NCBI RefSeq assembly: GCF_029223485.1
Contig: NZ_JARHTP010000001.1
Span: forward strand, 682,001-746,000
DNA: 64,000 nt
Reading direction: 5' to 3'
Source of the DNA: Streptomyces coacervatus
Lineage (GTDB): Bacteria > Actinomycetota > Actinomycetes > Streptomycetales > Streptomycetaceae
Of the stretch, positions 7,844-15,968 are shown one piece after another. Under the pieces are notes generated by a model. That model worked only from the letters and a program-made list of their open reading frames with translations, had not been told where the DNA came from and searched no databases. Positions within the stretch are counted from its first letter, which is position 1; every line of letters starts with the position of its first letter. The position numbers were made by a program, and so were the translations under genes.

Positions 7844-9457
7844 CTATCCGATCGCCTCCGGCGTCGTCTCCTGCAGTTCGCCGTCCAGCAGCAGCCACCG
7901 GGTGATCCCGATCGACTCCAGGAACGGCAGGTCGTGGCTGGCCACGATCAGCGCCCCCTCGTACGACTCCAGGGCCGACGTCAGCTGCCGCACGCTCGCC
8001 ATGTCGAGGTTGTTGGTCGGCTCGTCGAGCATCAGCAGCTGCGGGGCCGGCTCGGCGAGCATCAGCGCGGCCAGGGCCGCCCGGAAGCGTTCACCGCCGG
8101 ACAGGGTCGCCGCCTTCTGGTCCGCGCGGGCGCCCCGGAACAGGAAGCGGGCCAGCCGCGCCCGGACCCGGTTGTTGGTGGCGCCCGGCGCGAACCGGGC
8201 CACGTTCTCGGCGACGGACAGCTCGCCGTCGAGCACGTCGAGCCGCTGCGGCAGGAAACGCAGCGGCACGTGCGCGCGTGCCTCGCCCGACACCGGCGCC
8301 AGCTCTCCGGCGATCGTCCGCAGCAGCGTCGTCTTGCCCGCGCCGTTGCGCCCGATCAGTGCGACCCGCTCCGGACCACGCAGATCCAGCCCGCCCGCCA
8401 CGCGGGCACCGTACGCGAGCTCCAGGTCCATCAGCGTGAGGACGTCACGGCCCGGCGGCACGGCCGTGTACGGCAGATCGACGCGGATCTCGTCGTCGTC
8501 CCGTACCGCGTCCACCGCCTCGTCGAGCCGTTCCTTCGCCTCGCTGAGCCGCTCCTCGTGCATGATGCGGTGCTTGCCCGCGGACTCCTGCGCCGCGCGC
8601 TTGCGCGCCCCCATGACGATCTTCGGCTCGCGCTTCTGCTCGAACATCTTCTGCCCGTACCGCTTGCGCCGGGCCAACTTGACCTGGGCGTCGACCAGTT
8701 CACGCTTCTGCTTGCGGAAGTCGGCCTCCGCGACGCGCACCATCCGCTCGGCCGCCTCCTGTTCGGTGGCGAGGACCTCCTCGTAGGCGGAGAAGTTGCC
8801 GCCGTACCAGGTGACCTCCCCGGAGCGCAGGTCGGCGATCTGGTCGACGAGGTCCAGGAGTTCGCGGTCGTGGCTGACCACGACCATCACTCCCGGCCAG
8901 GACTCGACGGCCGCGTACAGCCGCCTGCGCGCGTACAGGTCGAGGTTGTTCGTCGGCTCGTCCAGGAGCAGGACGTCCGGGCGGCGCAGCAGCAGCGCCG
9001 CCAGCCGCAGCAGCACCGACTCGCCGCCCGACACCTCGCCGATGGTGCGGTCCAACTCGATGTGGCCGAGGCCGAGTTCGCCCAGCGTGGCCAGCGCGCG
9101 TTCTTCTACGTCCCAGTCGTCGCCGACCGTCTCGAAGTGCTCCTCGGCCACGTGGCCCGCCTCGATGGCGTGCAGCGCGGCCCGCTTCGCGGCGATGCCG
9201 AGCGCCGCGTCGACACGCAGGTGTGTGTCGAGCGTGACGTTCTGCGGGAGGTAACCGACCTCGCCCGCGACGCGCACGGCGCCGTCGGCCGGGGCGAGTT
9301 CACCGGCGATCAGCTTCAACAGGGTCGACTTACCCGACCCGTTGACGCCGACGAGCCCGGTCCTGCCGGGGCCGAAGGCGACGTCGAGGCCCTCGAAGAC
9401 GGGGGTGCCGTCGGGCCAGGTGAAGGAGAGGGACGTACAAGTGATGGAAGTAGACAT
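7844..9457 (-). CDS. ABC-F family ATP-binding protein
   Basis: This 537-aa protein has two ABC ATPase cassettes and no membrane segments, the signature of ABC-F ribosome-associated factors. Cassette 1 has GVNGSGKST, VSGGES and LLLDEPTNNLD. Cassette 2 has GRNGAGKTT, LSGGERFRAAL and LMLDEPTNNLD. A charged interdomain linker (EQKREPKIVMGARKRAAQES) corresponds to the P-site tRNA-interaction motif region. ABC-F members protect ribosomes from antibiotics or rescue translation. Which applies here is unknown. ATG at 9455-9457 begins MSTSITCTSL; upstream codons in frame form part of a long leader. Confidence 0.9.
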   Translation of the reverse strand: MSTSITCTSLSFTWPDGTPVFEGLDVAFGPGRTGLVGVNGSGKSTLLKLIAGELAPADGAVRVAGEVGYLPQNVTLDTHLRVDAALGIAAKRAALHAIEAGHVAEEHFETVGDDWDVEERALATLGELGLGHIELDRTIGEVSGGESVLLRLAALLLRRPDVLLLDEPTNNLDLYARRRLYAAVESWPGVMVVVSHDRELLDLVDQIADLRSGEVTWYGGNFSAYEEVLATEQEAAERMVRVAEADFRKQKRELVDAQVKLARRKRYGQKMFEQKREPKIVMGARKRAAQESAGKHRIMHEERLSEAKERLDEAVDAVRDDDEIRVDLPYTAVPPGRDVLTLMDLELAYGARVAGGLDLRGPERVALIGRNGAGKTTLLRTIAGELAPVSGEARAHVPLRFLPQRLDVLDGELSVAENVARFAPGATNNRVRARLARFLFRGARADQKAATLSGGERFRAALAALMLAEPAPQLLMLDEPTNNLDMASVRQLTSALESYEGALIVASHDLPFLESIGITRWLLLDGELQETTPEAIG

Positions 9458-9767
9458 ACGGGCCTCGCGGTTGCTTGGTGCGGTCAGGGGCAAACGCGTA
9501 TCGAGACACCGGAGACCTGCAGCGGGAGAGGAGAATCCGAGGAGCGCCGGGGCACGGAAAAGGCCCTGCTCCGTCAGGACGGCTCGAAACGCCGAGGTCG
9601 CACGCTGCGCACACACCTCACGTGTGTGACACGGTGTCTCAGGACCTCAGACGAGCAACGTCCTTCTCCAATCGACGGCAACAGAACCGCTGTACACCGT
9701 AGGAGCGGGCTCAAGGGCTGTCAACGAATTAACGTGATCCCCGACCTCACCGCGCGAAGGAGGCCCT
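9458..9767. other. 310-bp divergent leader between the ABC-F and GPP34 genes
   Basis: No convincing gene is present. On the minus strand a frame continuous with the ABC-F gene extends back to a GTG at 9614-9616, so either a 53-codon extension or a leader peptide is possible. An imperfect hairpin lies at 9541-9572 (GGAGC/GCTCC arms plus GGGC/GCCC, with an A-rich loop). A small inverted repeat, CACAC-N5-GTGTG, is near 9611-9625. AAGGAGG before 9768 is the GPP34 ribosome-binding site. Confidence 0.5.
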
Positions 9768-10439
9768 GTGCCCGACGGCTCGCTCTCACTGCCCGCCCGG
9801 CTCTACCTGCTGGCCTGGGACACCGACAGGAACGAGGTCACCGCCACCGCCCGCCTCCACCACCTGGTGCGGGCCGGCGCCCTCACCGAACTGGCCCAGC
9901 GCGGTCTGCTCGTCGACGAGGACGGCATCGCCACGCCCGCCGACATGGACTCCCTCACCGGGGACGCCGTCCTCGACGGGCTCCTGGAACTCGTCCGCGA
10001 ATCCCGGCCGCACCGCTGGCGGACGTGGGTGACGCTGCACGCGCGCGTGACCCTCGACGCCGTACGGGAGCAGCTGACCGCCGAGGGATATCTGCGGGCG
10101 GAGAAGAAGCGGGTGCTCGGCGTGTTCCCGAGCGTGGAGCACGTACTGGCGCAGCCGGCCGTCGTCGACGCGCTGCGCGAGGAGGCGCGGCAGATTCTGG
10201 AGGGTCCGGTGCCGGTCGCGGAGGTCTCCGCCCGGGACGCGGCCGTCGTCGCCCTCGCCGCCACCGCGGAGCTGAGCACGCCGGAGCCGGGCAAGGACCG
10301 CAAACGCCATCACGCGCGCGTGGCGGAGCTGACCGAGCGCAGCGGGGCGGCGGCGCCCGCGCTGCGGAAGATCGTCACCGAGGTGCACACGGCGGTGACC
10401 GCATCCCTGACGGCGGTTCCCGCGGCGACCGGCGACTGA
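9768..10439 (+). CDS. GPP34 (GOLPH3/VPS74-like) family protein
   Basis: This 223-aa protein has the all-helical GPP34 fold, recognised from LPARLYLLAWD at the N-terminus, ELAQRGLL, the basic KKRVLGVFP beta-hairpin region and ALAATAELS. Eukaryotic members bind PI4P at Golgi membranes. Bacterial homologues are common in Streptomyces and their role is unknown, perhaps membrane-lipid recognition. GTG start with AAGGAGG 4-5 nt upstream. It is transcribed divergently from the ABC-F gene. Confidence 0.85.
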   Translation: MPDGSLSLPARLYLLAWDTDRNEVTATARLHHLVRAGALTELAQRGLLVDEDGIATPADMDSLTGDAVLDGLLELVRESRPHRWRTWVTLHARVTLDAVREQLTAEGYLRAEKKRVLGVFPSVEHVLAQPAVVDALREEARQILEGPVPVAEVSARDAAVVALAATAELSTPEPGKDRKRHHARVAELTERSGAAAPALRKIVTEVHTAVTASLTAVPAATGD

Positions 10440-10535
10440 GCCGTCCCCGGCCACGTGCAACGCGTCCTCGACGCCTCACGTAGATGTCGGATTTCTGCCA
10501 GCCGCCGTCCGGCCGCGGCTGGTTGAGTGAGCCGT

Positions 10536-11372
10536 ATGACGACCGAGAATCCTCTCCGCGACCGAGCCCTCACCTTCCGCTCCCTGCACGCCCCGGGCAG
10601 CCCGCTCGTCCTGCCGAACGCCTGGGACATCGCGAGCGCCCGAGTCATCGAGGACGCCGGTGCCGCCGCGGTCGCCACCACCAGCGCGGGGCTCTCCTGG
10701 GCCCTGGGCTCGGCGGACGGCGACCGGCTGGACCGCGACCGCGCCCTCGCCGCCGTCGCGGACATCGCGGCCGCGGTCGACGTGCCCGTCAGCGCAGACG
10801 TCGAGAGCGGCTACGCGAAGGACCCGGCAGGCGTCGCCGACACGATCCGTGCGGTGCTCGCGGCGGGTGCGGTCGGCGTGAACATCGAGGACGCCCTGTA
10901 CGAGGCCGGAACGGGGCCGTTGCGTCCGGTCGGCGAGCAGTCCGAGCGCATCGCGGCCGCCCGCGAGGCCGCCGACGAGGTGGGGGTGCCGCTGTTCGTC
11001 AACGCCCGGATCGACACCTTCCTCAGGGGCACGGGCGGAGTGGATCACACTCTGGAGCGGGCGGCGGCGTTCCTCGCCGCGGGAGCCGACGGGATCTTCG
11101 TCCCGGGGGTCGTCGACCCGGGGACGGTCAAGCTCCTCGTCGACGGGATCGACGGGCCGCTGAACGTGATGGCCGGCCCCGGCGCACCGCCGGTCGCCGA
11201 CCTGGCCGCACTCGGCGTCGCACGCGTGAGCATCGGCTCGGGCATCGCACAGGCCGCACACGCACTGGTCCACCGCGCCGCAAGGGAGCTGCTGGAGGCG
11301 GGGACGTACGGGGCACTGGCGGACGGGCTGGACTATGGCAAGCTCAACACCCTGCTGGGAACACCACGCTGA
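10536..11372 (+). CDS. Isocitrate lyase/PEP mutase superfamily enzyme
   Basis: This 278-aa beta/alpha-barrel protein of the PEP mutase/2-methylisocitrate lyase family cleaves or forms C-C or C-P bonds of carboxylic acids using Mg2+. Seen are VLPNAWDIASARVIEDAG, the metal-binding SADVESGY, GVNIEDALYE and NARIDTFL. The exact KKCGH lyase signature is absent, replaced by a SADVESGYA-type loop, so true isocitrate lyase activity is unlikely. ATG at 10536 is preferred over a GTG three codons upstream. No neighbour fixes the substrate. Confidence 0.82.
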   Translation: MTTENPLRDRALTFRSLHAPGSPLVLPNAWDIASARVIEDAGAAAVATTSAGLSWALGSADGDRLDRDRALAAVADIAAAVDVPVSADVESGYAKDPAGVADTIRAVLAAGAVGVNIEDALYEAGTGPLRPVGEQSERIAAAREAADEVGVPLFVNARIDTFLRGTGGVDHTLERAAAFLAAGADGIFVPGVVDPGTVKLLVDGIDGPLNVMAGPGAPPVADLAALGVARVSIGSGIAQAAHALVHRAARELLEAGTYGALADGLDYGKLNTLLGTPR

Positions 11373-11380
11373 GCGGCAAC

Positions 11381-11458
11381 ACCCTCAAGGGGCGCGGGGC
11401 TGTGTCGATATGCGGCTCCGCCGCGTGGGCGCGACCAGCCACGACGGCCCCGCAGACA
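11381..11458 (+). repeat. Dispersed intergenic repeat, long form (copy B)
   Basis: It contains AAGGGGCGCGGGGCTGTGTC, GATATGCGGCTCCGCCGCGT and GCGCGACCAGCCAC, closely matching copies C, D and G. It lies between the convergent PEP-mutase-family and ssgD genes, 8 bp past the first stop. Confidence 0.85.
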
Positions 11459-11493
11459 ACAAACAACCCACATCGGCCCAACCCAGCGGAGCG

Positions 11494-11907
11494 CTACGCG
11501 TCCCGGATCAGTTCCGCCAGGTCGTGGTCCAGGTCCAGCTGCAGGTGCTCCAGGCCCACCGGCACCAGCGCGCTGGTGGCGTCGAGGAACCGGCGTATCT
11601 CGTTCGACAGGACGTGCACGACGGCGGTGCCCTCGGGGGCGTGGAACTCCAGGACGGTGCGCTCGTAGCCGTACGGCCGCACTCGCACGTCGCCGTGGCC
11701 CTCGGGCCCGTGCAGACCGGCGGCGAGGAGGTCGCGCGCGAACGTCCAGCAGACCTCCACGCCCTCCAGGGTGGCCGGGGCGGGGAAGGTCATTCGGACC
11801 GCGAACGGGTCGCTACGGTCGTAGTGCAGCTTCGCCGGGATGTTCGGCATCCGCGGCGCGGCGGCGACGAGGCGGGCCTCCACGGGCTGCTCGATGACGG
11901 TGGACAA
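11494..11907 (-). CDS. ssgD: SsgA-like sporulation/cell-division regulator, SsgD type
   Basis: This 137-aa SsgA-like protein (SALP) has the core LHYDRSDPFAVRMTF, WTFARDLLAAGL, GDVRVRP and the C-terminal DLDHDLAELI. SALPs control septum placement and peptidoglycan remodelling in actinomycetes, and SsgD is linked to lateral wall integrity. Assignment to SsgD rests on the MSTVIEQPVEARLVAAAPRMP-like N-terminus and gene order recalled from S. coelicolor. The start is TTG, with GGAG 7 nt upstream. It is monocistronic, converging on a repeat element. Confidence 0.85.
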   Translation of the reverse strand: MSTVIEQPVEARLVAAAPRMPNIPAKLHYDRSDPFAVRMTFPAPATLEGVEVCWTFARDLLAAGLHGPEGHGDVRVRPYGYERTVLEFHAPEGTAVVHVLSNEIRRFLDATSALVPVGLEHLQLDLDHDLAELIRDA

Positions 11908-12116
11908 CGCCTTGCTCCCTTGTGACGACTGGACGAACGTCCGGGCGGATTGGGCCGGGCACTGCTAGAGACGCTGGAATCAGCCAATCCGTGCACACCG
12001 ATTTCGAGTGAGCTGCGTCACCGCGTTCATGCACAGGAGTGACGGAGGCCATCTCCCGTGCCTCGACGGGCACTTGTGGCGAGGACCGCCATCTGGACGA
12101 GGTCCGGGGCGTCGGA

Positions 12117-12122
12117 TAGCTT
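12117..12122 (+). promoter_or_regulatory. -10 box (TAGCTT) for the BNR-repeat protein gene
   Basis: TAGCTT ends 8 nt before ATG 12131 and no Shine-Dalgarno precedes that codon. A leaderless transcript is inferred from this spacing. Confidence 0.4.
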
Positions 12123-12130
12123 CGCCCGCC

Positions 12131-13234
12131 ATGAGGCGTATGGGGAACACGCGACGAATGAGACGTACGTTTCGCACGGTGGCCGCGGGGGCGGTGTGCT
12201 CGGCGGCGCTGGCCGCCCTGACCGCCGTACCCGCACAGGCACAGGAGCCGGAGCACCGGGCGCCGCACTGGGAACTCAAGGACACCGGCGCGAGTGGCGT
12301 GCGCTTCCGCGGGCTGTCGGCGGTCAGCCGGGACACCGCGTGGGTGGCCGGAACCGGCGGCACCGTGCTGCGCACCACCGACGGCGGGGCGAGCTGGCGG
12401 AACGTCTCGCCGCCGGGCGCCTCCGACCTGCAGTTCCGGGACATCGAGGCGTTCGACGCGCGGCGCGCCGTGGTGCTGGCCATCGGCGAGGGCGAGGCCT
12501 CCCGGGTGTACCGCACGGACGACGGCGGGGTGACCTGGACCGAGTCCTTCCGCAACACCGACACCAAGGCCTTCTACGACTGCCTCACCTTTTTCGACCG
12601 CCGCCACGGCCTCGCCGTGAGCGACCCGGTCGACGGAAAGTTCCGCATCCTGTCGACCGGCGACGGCGGCCGCTCCTGGAAGGTGCTCCCCGGCGACGGC
12701 ATGCCGGCCGCCCTGGACGGAGAGGCGGGCTTCGCGGCGAGCGGCCAGTGCCTGGTCGCCTCCGGCCCGTCGGACGTCTGGCTGGCCACCGGCGGCGGTG
12801 CACGCGCGCGCGTGCTGCACTCCGCCGACCGCGGGCTCACCTGGACGGCCGGCGACACACCCGTCCCCGTGGGCGACCCGGCCAAGGGCGTCTTCGCGCT
12901 CGCCTTCCGTGACCGCACCCACGGCCTCGCGGTCGGCGGCGACTACCGCCCCGACCAGTCCTCACCGCGGGCCGCGGCCCGCACCGCCGACGGCGGCCGC
13001 ACCTGGCAGCCCGCCGCCGAGCCGCCGTCCGCCTACCGCTCCGGCGCCGCCTGGCTCCCGCACAGCCGCACGGCCGCCCTCGCGGTCGGCCCCACGGGCA
13101 CCGACCTGACCACGGACGGCGGCCGCACCTGGCACACGGTGGACACGGGCTCGTACGACACCGTGGACTGCACGCCGGACCTGGGCTGCTGGGCGGCGGG
13201 GGAGCAGGGGCGGGTGGCGCGCCTGGAGCTGTGA
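12131..13234 (+). CDS. Secreted BNR/YCF48-like beta-propeller protein
   Basis: This 367-aa protein has an N-terminal signal peptide: basic MRRMGNTRRMRRTFR, a hydrophobic core AAGAVCSAALAAL, and probable cleavage after AQA. The body carries at least five copies of the Asp-box-like sequence TDGGxxW (for example TTDGGASW, TDDGGVTW, GDGGRSW, ADRGLTW, TADGGRTW), one per propeller blade. Related proteins are annotated as photosystem-II-stability-like or oxidoreductases without proof. It probably folds as a secreted beta-propeller. In-frame ATGs also exist at 12140 and 12158. The earliest is chosen because of the -10 spacing. Confidence 0.82.
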   Translation: MRRMGNTRRMRRTFRTVAAGAVCSAALAALTAVPAQAQEPEHRAPHWELKDTGASGVRFRGLSAVSRDTAWVAGTGGTVLRTTDGGASWRNVSPPGASDLQFRDIEAFDARRAVVLAIGEGEASRVYRTDDGGVTWTESFRNTDTKAFYDCLTFFDRRHGLAVSDPVDGKFRILSTGDGGRSWKVLPGDGMPAALDGEAGFAASGQCLVASGPSDVWLATGGGARARVLHSADRGLTWTAGDTPVPVGDPAKGVFALAFRDRTHGLAVGGDYRPDQSSPRAAARTADGGRTWQPAAEPPSAYRSGAAWLPHSRTAALAVGPTGTDLTTDGGRTWHTVDTGSYDTVDCTPDLGCWAAGEQGRVARLEL

Positions 13235-13321
13235 CGCACGGGGCTCGAATTCGGGCACCCAGGTGCTGACTGCGAGCGGAGTGAGCGCACCGCGGGCGCT
13301 GGACGGCAGGAAACGCTGAGC

Positions 13322-13618
13322 TCAGCCGAGCGTCTCGCGGTACTGCTCCAGCGCCGGTGCCGTCATCCTCGCGACGAACTCGGTGATGCGGTACTCGCAC
13401 AGCCCTGCGGTGCGGAACGGATCACCCGCGGCGATCTCCTCGACCTGCGCGCGGTCGTCCGCGACGGCGATGATCACCCCGCCGTCGCGGGGGTTCTTGC
13501 GCCCTGCCGCGAGGAACACCCCCTTCGTGAACTGCTCGTCCAGCCACGCCACATGGGCGTCCAGTGCCGCGTCGACGGCATCGAGCGGGGCGGTGTAGGT
13601 CAGCTCCAGTACGAACAT
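13322..13618 (-). CDS. YciI-family protein
   Basis: This 98-aa ferredoxin-like-fold protein starts MFVLELTYTAPLD and contains HVAWLDEQFTKGVFLAAGRKNPRDGG and DPFRTAGLCEY, matching the YciI/YCII domain. The His and Asp residues usually proposed as active-site residues are in place. Its function is unknown, possibly a small hydrolase or dehalogenase-like enzyme. It is divergent from endonuclease V across only 48 bp. A -10-like TAGGCT (minus strand, 13626-13631) lies 7 nt before ATG, consistent with leaderless translation. Confidence 0.85.
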   Translation of the reverse strand: MFVLELTYTAPLDAVDAALDAHVAWLDEQFTKGVFLAAGRKNPRDGGVIIAVADDRAQVEEIAAGDPFRTAGLCEYRITEFVARMTAPALEQYRETLG

Positions 13619-13666
13619 GATCGCGAGCCTACGCGGCGCGGCGCAGGCCCGTACGCTCGTCCCATC
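13619..13666. promoter_or_regulatory. Compact divergent promoter for YciI and endonuclease V
   Basis: The 48-bp gap holds a minus-strand -10 (TAGGCT, 13626-13631) and a plus-strand -10 (TACGCT, 13652-13657). They are 7 and 9 nt from the respective ATGs. Neither gene has a Shine-Dalgarno, and the two -35 regions must overlap. Confidence 0.45.
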
Positions 13667-14362
13667 ATGACGACCGTACGCATCCCCGCGGGCTGGCCCG
13701 CGACCGAGGAACAGGCCCGCGCGGTACAGGACGAACTCCGGACCCGGGTGCTGCTCGACGAGCCGGGACCGCCGCCCGGCACGGGCCATGTGACCGGCGT
13801 CGACGTGGCCTACGACGACGAGCGGGACGTCGTCGCGGCCGCGGCGGTCGTGCTGGACGCGGCGACCCTGGAGGTCGTCGCGGAAGCCACGGCCGTCGGC
13901 CGGATCTCGTTCCCGTACGTCCCCGGCCTGCTCGCCTTCCGCGAGATCCCCACGGTCCTCGCCGCCCTCGACGCCCTGCCGTGCCGGCCCGGCCTGGTCG
14001 TCTGCGACGGCTACGGCCTCGCCCACCCGCGCCGCTTCGGCCTCGCCGGCCACCTCGGCGTCCTGACGGGCCTGCCCACGATCGGCGTCGCGAAGAACCC
14101 CTTCACGTTCACGTACGACGACCCGGACGCTTCGCGCGGCAGCACGTCACCGCTCCTCGCGGACTCGGAGGAGGTCGGCCGCGCGCTGCGCACCCGGGAC
14201 GGCGTCAAGCCGGTCTTCGTGTCGGTCGGCCACCGCACGGACCTCGACAACGCCTGCGCCCATGTACTGGCCCTCACCCCGAAGTACCGCCTCCCGGAGA
14301 CGACCCGCAGGGCGGACGCGCTGTGCCGGGAGGCGTTGCGGGAGGCGACGGAACACGGATGA
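13667..14362 (+). CDS. nfi: Endonuclease V (deoxyinosine 3'-endonuclease)
   Basis: This 231-aa enzyme nicks DNA (or RNA) one phosphodiester 3' to inosine during repair of deaminated adenine. It has the family's GVDVAYDD (metal Asp), the near-invariant FPYVPGLLAFRE strand carrying the catalytic Glu, VCDGYGLAHPRRFGLAGHLGV with the second metal Asp and His, and GVAKNP. Length is normal. It is monocistronic and leaderless-looking. Confidence 0.95.
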   Translation: MTTVRIPAGWPATEEQARAVQDELRTRVLLDEPGPPPGTGHVTGVDVAYDDERDVVAAAAVVLDAATLEVVAEATAVGRISFPYVPGLLAFREIPTVLAALDALPCRPGLVVCDGYGLAHPRRFGLAGHLGVLTGLPTIGVAKNPFTFTYDDPDASRGSTSPLLADSEEVGRALRTRDGVKPVFVSVGHRTDLDNACAHVLALTPKYRLPETTRRADALCREALREATEHG

Positions 14363-14441
14363 GGCCGGATGCCGTCTGAGTACCTGGACTGAGTACCCGT
14401 ACGGATGTGGGCGCGGCGCACCGGTCGGCAGGCTGTGCCGT

Positions 14442-14588
14442 ATGACGACGCACCGCGCCCCTAAGCCCCTCGCCGACCCCAACCGTCCCGTCGAGCGTGC
14501 CGTGACGGCCGCGCTGGTCCTCGCCGTGCTGGCGGGGGTCGGCTGGATCGCCGGGATGCTCTACACGGTGGCCGGGTGGTCGATGTAG
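14442..14588 (+). CDS. Small single-pass membrane protein
   Basis: A 48-aa ORF starting MTTHRAPKPLADPNRP with one strongly hydrophobic helix (AALVLAVLAGVGWIAGMLYTV, about residues 23-43) and a short tail GWSM. The composition and codon bias look coding. CAGGCT lies 7 nt before the ATG, a possible -10. It converges on the enoyl-reductase-like gene with 7 bp between stops. I do not recognise a family. Confidence 0.6.
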   Translation: MTTHRAPKPLADPNRPVERAVTAALVLAVLAGVGWIAGMLYTVAGWSM

Positions 14589-14595
14589 GGCGGGT

Positions 14596-15774
14596 TCAGC
14601 GGCTCGCGGCGACCCGGAAGGTGATGCCGGCCCTGCGCAGGCGCTCGGTCAGTGCGTCGCCCATCGCGACCGCCGTGGTGACCTGGCCGGCCGTCGGCGG
14701 AAGGTCGTCGAAGGCCAGTGACAGGGCCGACTCGGCGAACATCTTGGCCGTCTCGTCGTAGCCGGGGTCGCCGCCCGCGACCTCCGTGAGCACCTGACGG
14801 CCGCCGCCCTCGCCCACGAAGCGGACCTTGAACCAGCTCTTCGCCCGCTTCTCGGCGCTCGGTCCGTCGCCCGGCTTGAGCCGGTCCGACAACCAGCGCC
14901 GTGCGGGCGGCAGTTGGGCGGCCGCGAAGAGGCCGCCGACGGCCGCGGCCCCGCCCAGCGCGAGCGGCAGATGCCGCACCGCCGCGTAGTGCCGGTAGCG
15001 GAAGTCGGGGCCGTAGCGCTCCAGGGCCTTCGCGGACCGGCCCACGATCTGCGGGTCGATGGTCGGCAGCGGCAGCGCCCACGCACCGACCTCCTTCGCG
15101 AACCGCGGCACCCCCGTGGGAGCGCCGGCCCGCCGCCCCACCAGGCGCGGCTCGTGCCGCTTCCGGTCCCGCTCGGCGGCCAGCATGGGCCGCACCCGCG
15201 AGAACTGGTTGAGCGCCGACGCGAACGTACCGCCCGAGAAGGTGGCGTCCGCCGTCACGAACCCGTCGACCGTCAGCGGAACCCCCTCCGGCAGCTGCCG
15301 GACCGTGAAGTACGCGCCCAGGTCGTGCGGGATCGAGTCGAAGCCGCATGCGTGCACCAGCCGCGCACCGGTCTCACGCGCGCGTGCGTCGTGCCGGACG
15401 TACATCAGGTCCACGAACTCGGGCTCACCGGTGAGGTCGAGATAGTCCGCACCGCTGTCCGCGCAGGCGGCGACGAGCTCCTCGCCGTAGGTCACATACG
15501 GACCCACCGTCGTGGCCACCACGCGCGCGTGCTCGGCGAGTTCGCGCAGGGAGGCCGGATCGCCCACGTCCGCCCGCAGCACCCCGACCTTCCCGGTGCC
15601 GGGCAGCCGGTCGCGCAGCTGCTCCAGCTTCTGCTCATTGCGGCCGGCGATCGCCCAGCGCAGATCGTCCGGCGCGTGCGCGGCGAGGTACTCCGCGGTG
15701 AGCGTCCCGACGAAGCCCGTGGCTCCGAAGAGCACGATGTCGTACGGACGGTCCGTCCTGTTCAGCCTGCTCAT
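14596..15774 (-). CDS. Saccharopine dehydrogenase-like / trans-acting enoyl reductase family protein
   Basis: This 392-aa NAD(P)-binding protein has GATGFVGTLTAEYLA near residue 16, ADVGDPASLRELAEHARVV, and the PYVTYGEELVAACADSGADYLDLTGE stretch diagnostic of saccharopine-dehydrogenase-like proteins and mycobacterial trans-acting enoyl reductases such as Rv2953/Rv2449c. Those reduce double bonds on lipid or polyketide chains. The substrate here is unknown. It lies next to the acyl-CoA operon but is divergent from it, sharing a 194-bp regulatory region. GAGGGG sits 4 nt before the ATG. Confidence 0.82.
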   Translation of the reverse strand: MSRLNRTDRPYDIVLFGATGFVGTLTAEYLAAHAPDDLRWAIAGRNEQKLEQLRDRLPGTGKVGVLRADVGDPASLRELAEHARVVATTVGPYVTYGEELVAACADSGADYLDLTGEPEFVDLMYVRHDARARETGARLVHACGFDSIPHDLGAYFTVRQLPEGVPLTVDGFVTADATFSGGTFASALNQFSRVRPMLAAERDRKRHEPRLVGRRAGAPTGVPRFAKEVGAWALPLPTIDPQIVGRSAKALERYGPDFRYRHYAAVRHLPLALGGAAAVGGLFAAAQLPPARRWLSDRLKPGDGPSAEKRAKSWFKVRFVGEGGGRQVLTEVAGGDPGYDETAKMFAESALSLAFDDLPPTAGQVTTAVAMGDALTERLRRAGITFRVAASR

Positions 15775-15913
15775 GACACCCCTCGGTCTGCAGCACGCGC
15801 CGTTGTCGGTGGCCGAGGCTAGCGTGAAGAGTGCGGAGCCCGGCCGCCGGGTGCCGCCGGGTCCCGATAATTGGCTAAGCGCTTGCTCGCCCGGGTCTTG
15901 TGTCCGCTGGAAC

Positions 15914-15955
15914 CTGTTCCTAACATCACTAGTGTTACAGCAGTTGTGTCACAAC
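15914..15955. promoter_or_regulatory. Operator region of the acyl-CoA operon
   Basis: Two palindromes are present: TAACA-N7-TGTTA (15921-15937, with CACTAGTG at its heart) and GTTGTGTCACAAC (15943-15955, perfect 6-bp arms around one base). They lie 14-48 bp before the ATG at 15969. A further AAGCGCTT is near 15876. TetR-type acyl-CoA-responsive control is a reasonable inference. Confidence 0.5.
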
Positions 15956-15968
15956 CCCTGGGGACTGC

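Noticed and set aside
7019..10483. 1154-codon plus-strand open frame across the dimethylargininase, ABC-F and GPP34 genes
   Set aside because: Antisense to two genes with complete catalytic motifs. The composition is the Arg/Gly/His/Val-rich shadow expected of GC-rich DNA, and no domain is recognisable.
10476..11273. 265-codon minus-strand frame opposite the PEP-mutase-family gene
   Set aside because: Shadow frame. The plus-strand product has family motifs and the minus product does not.
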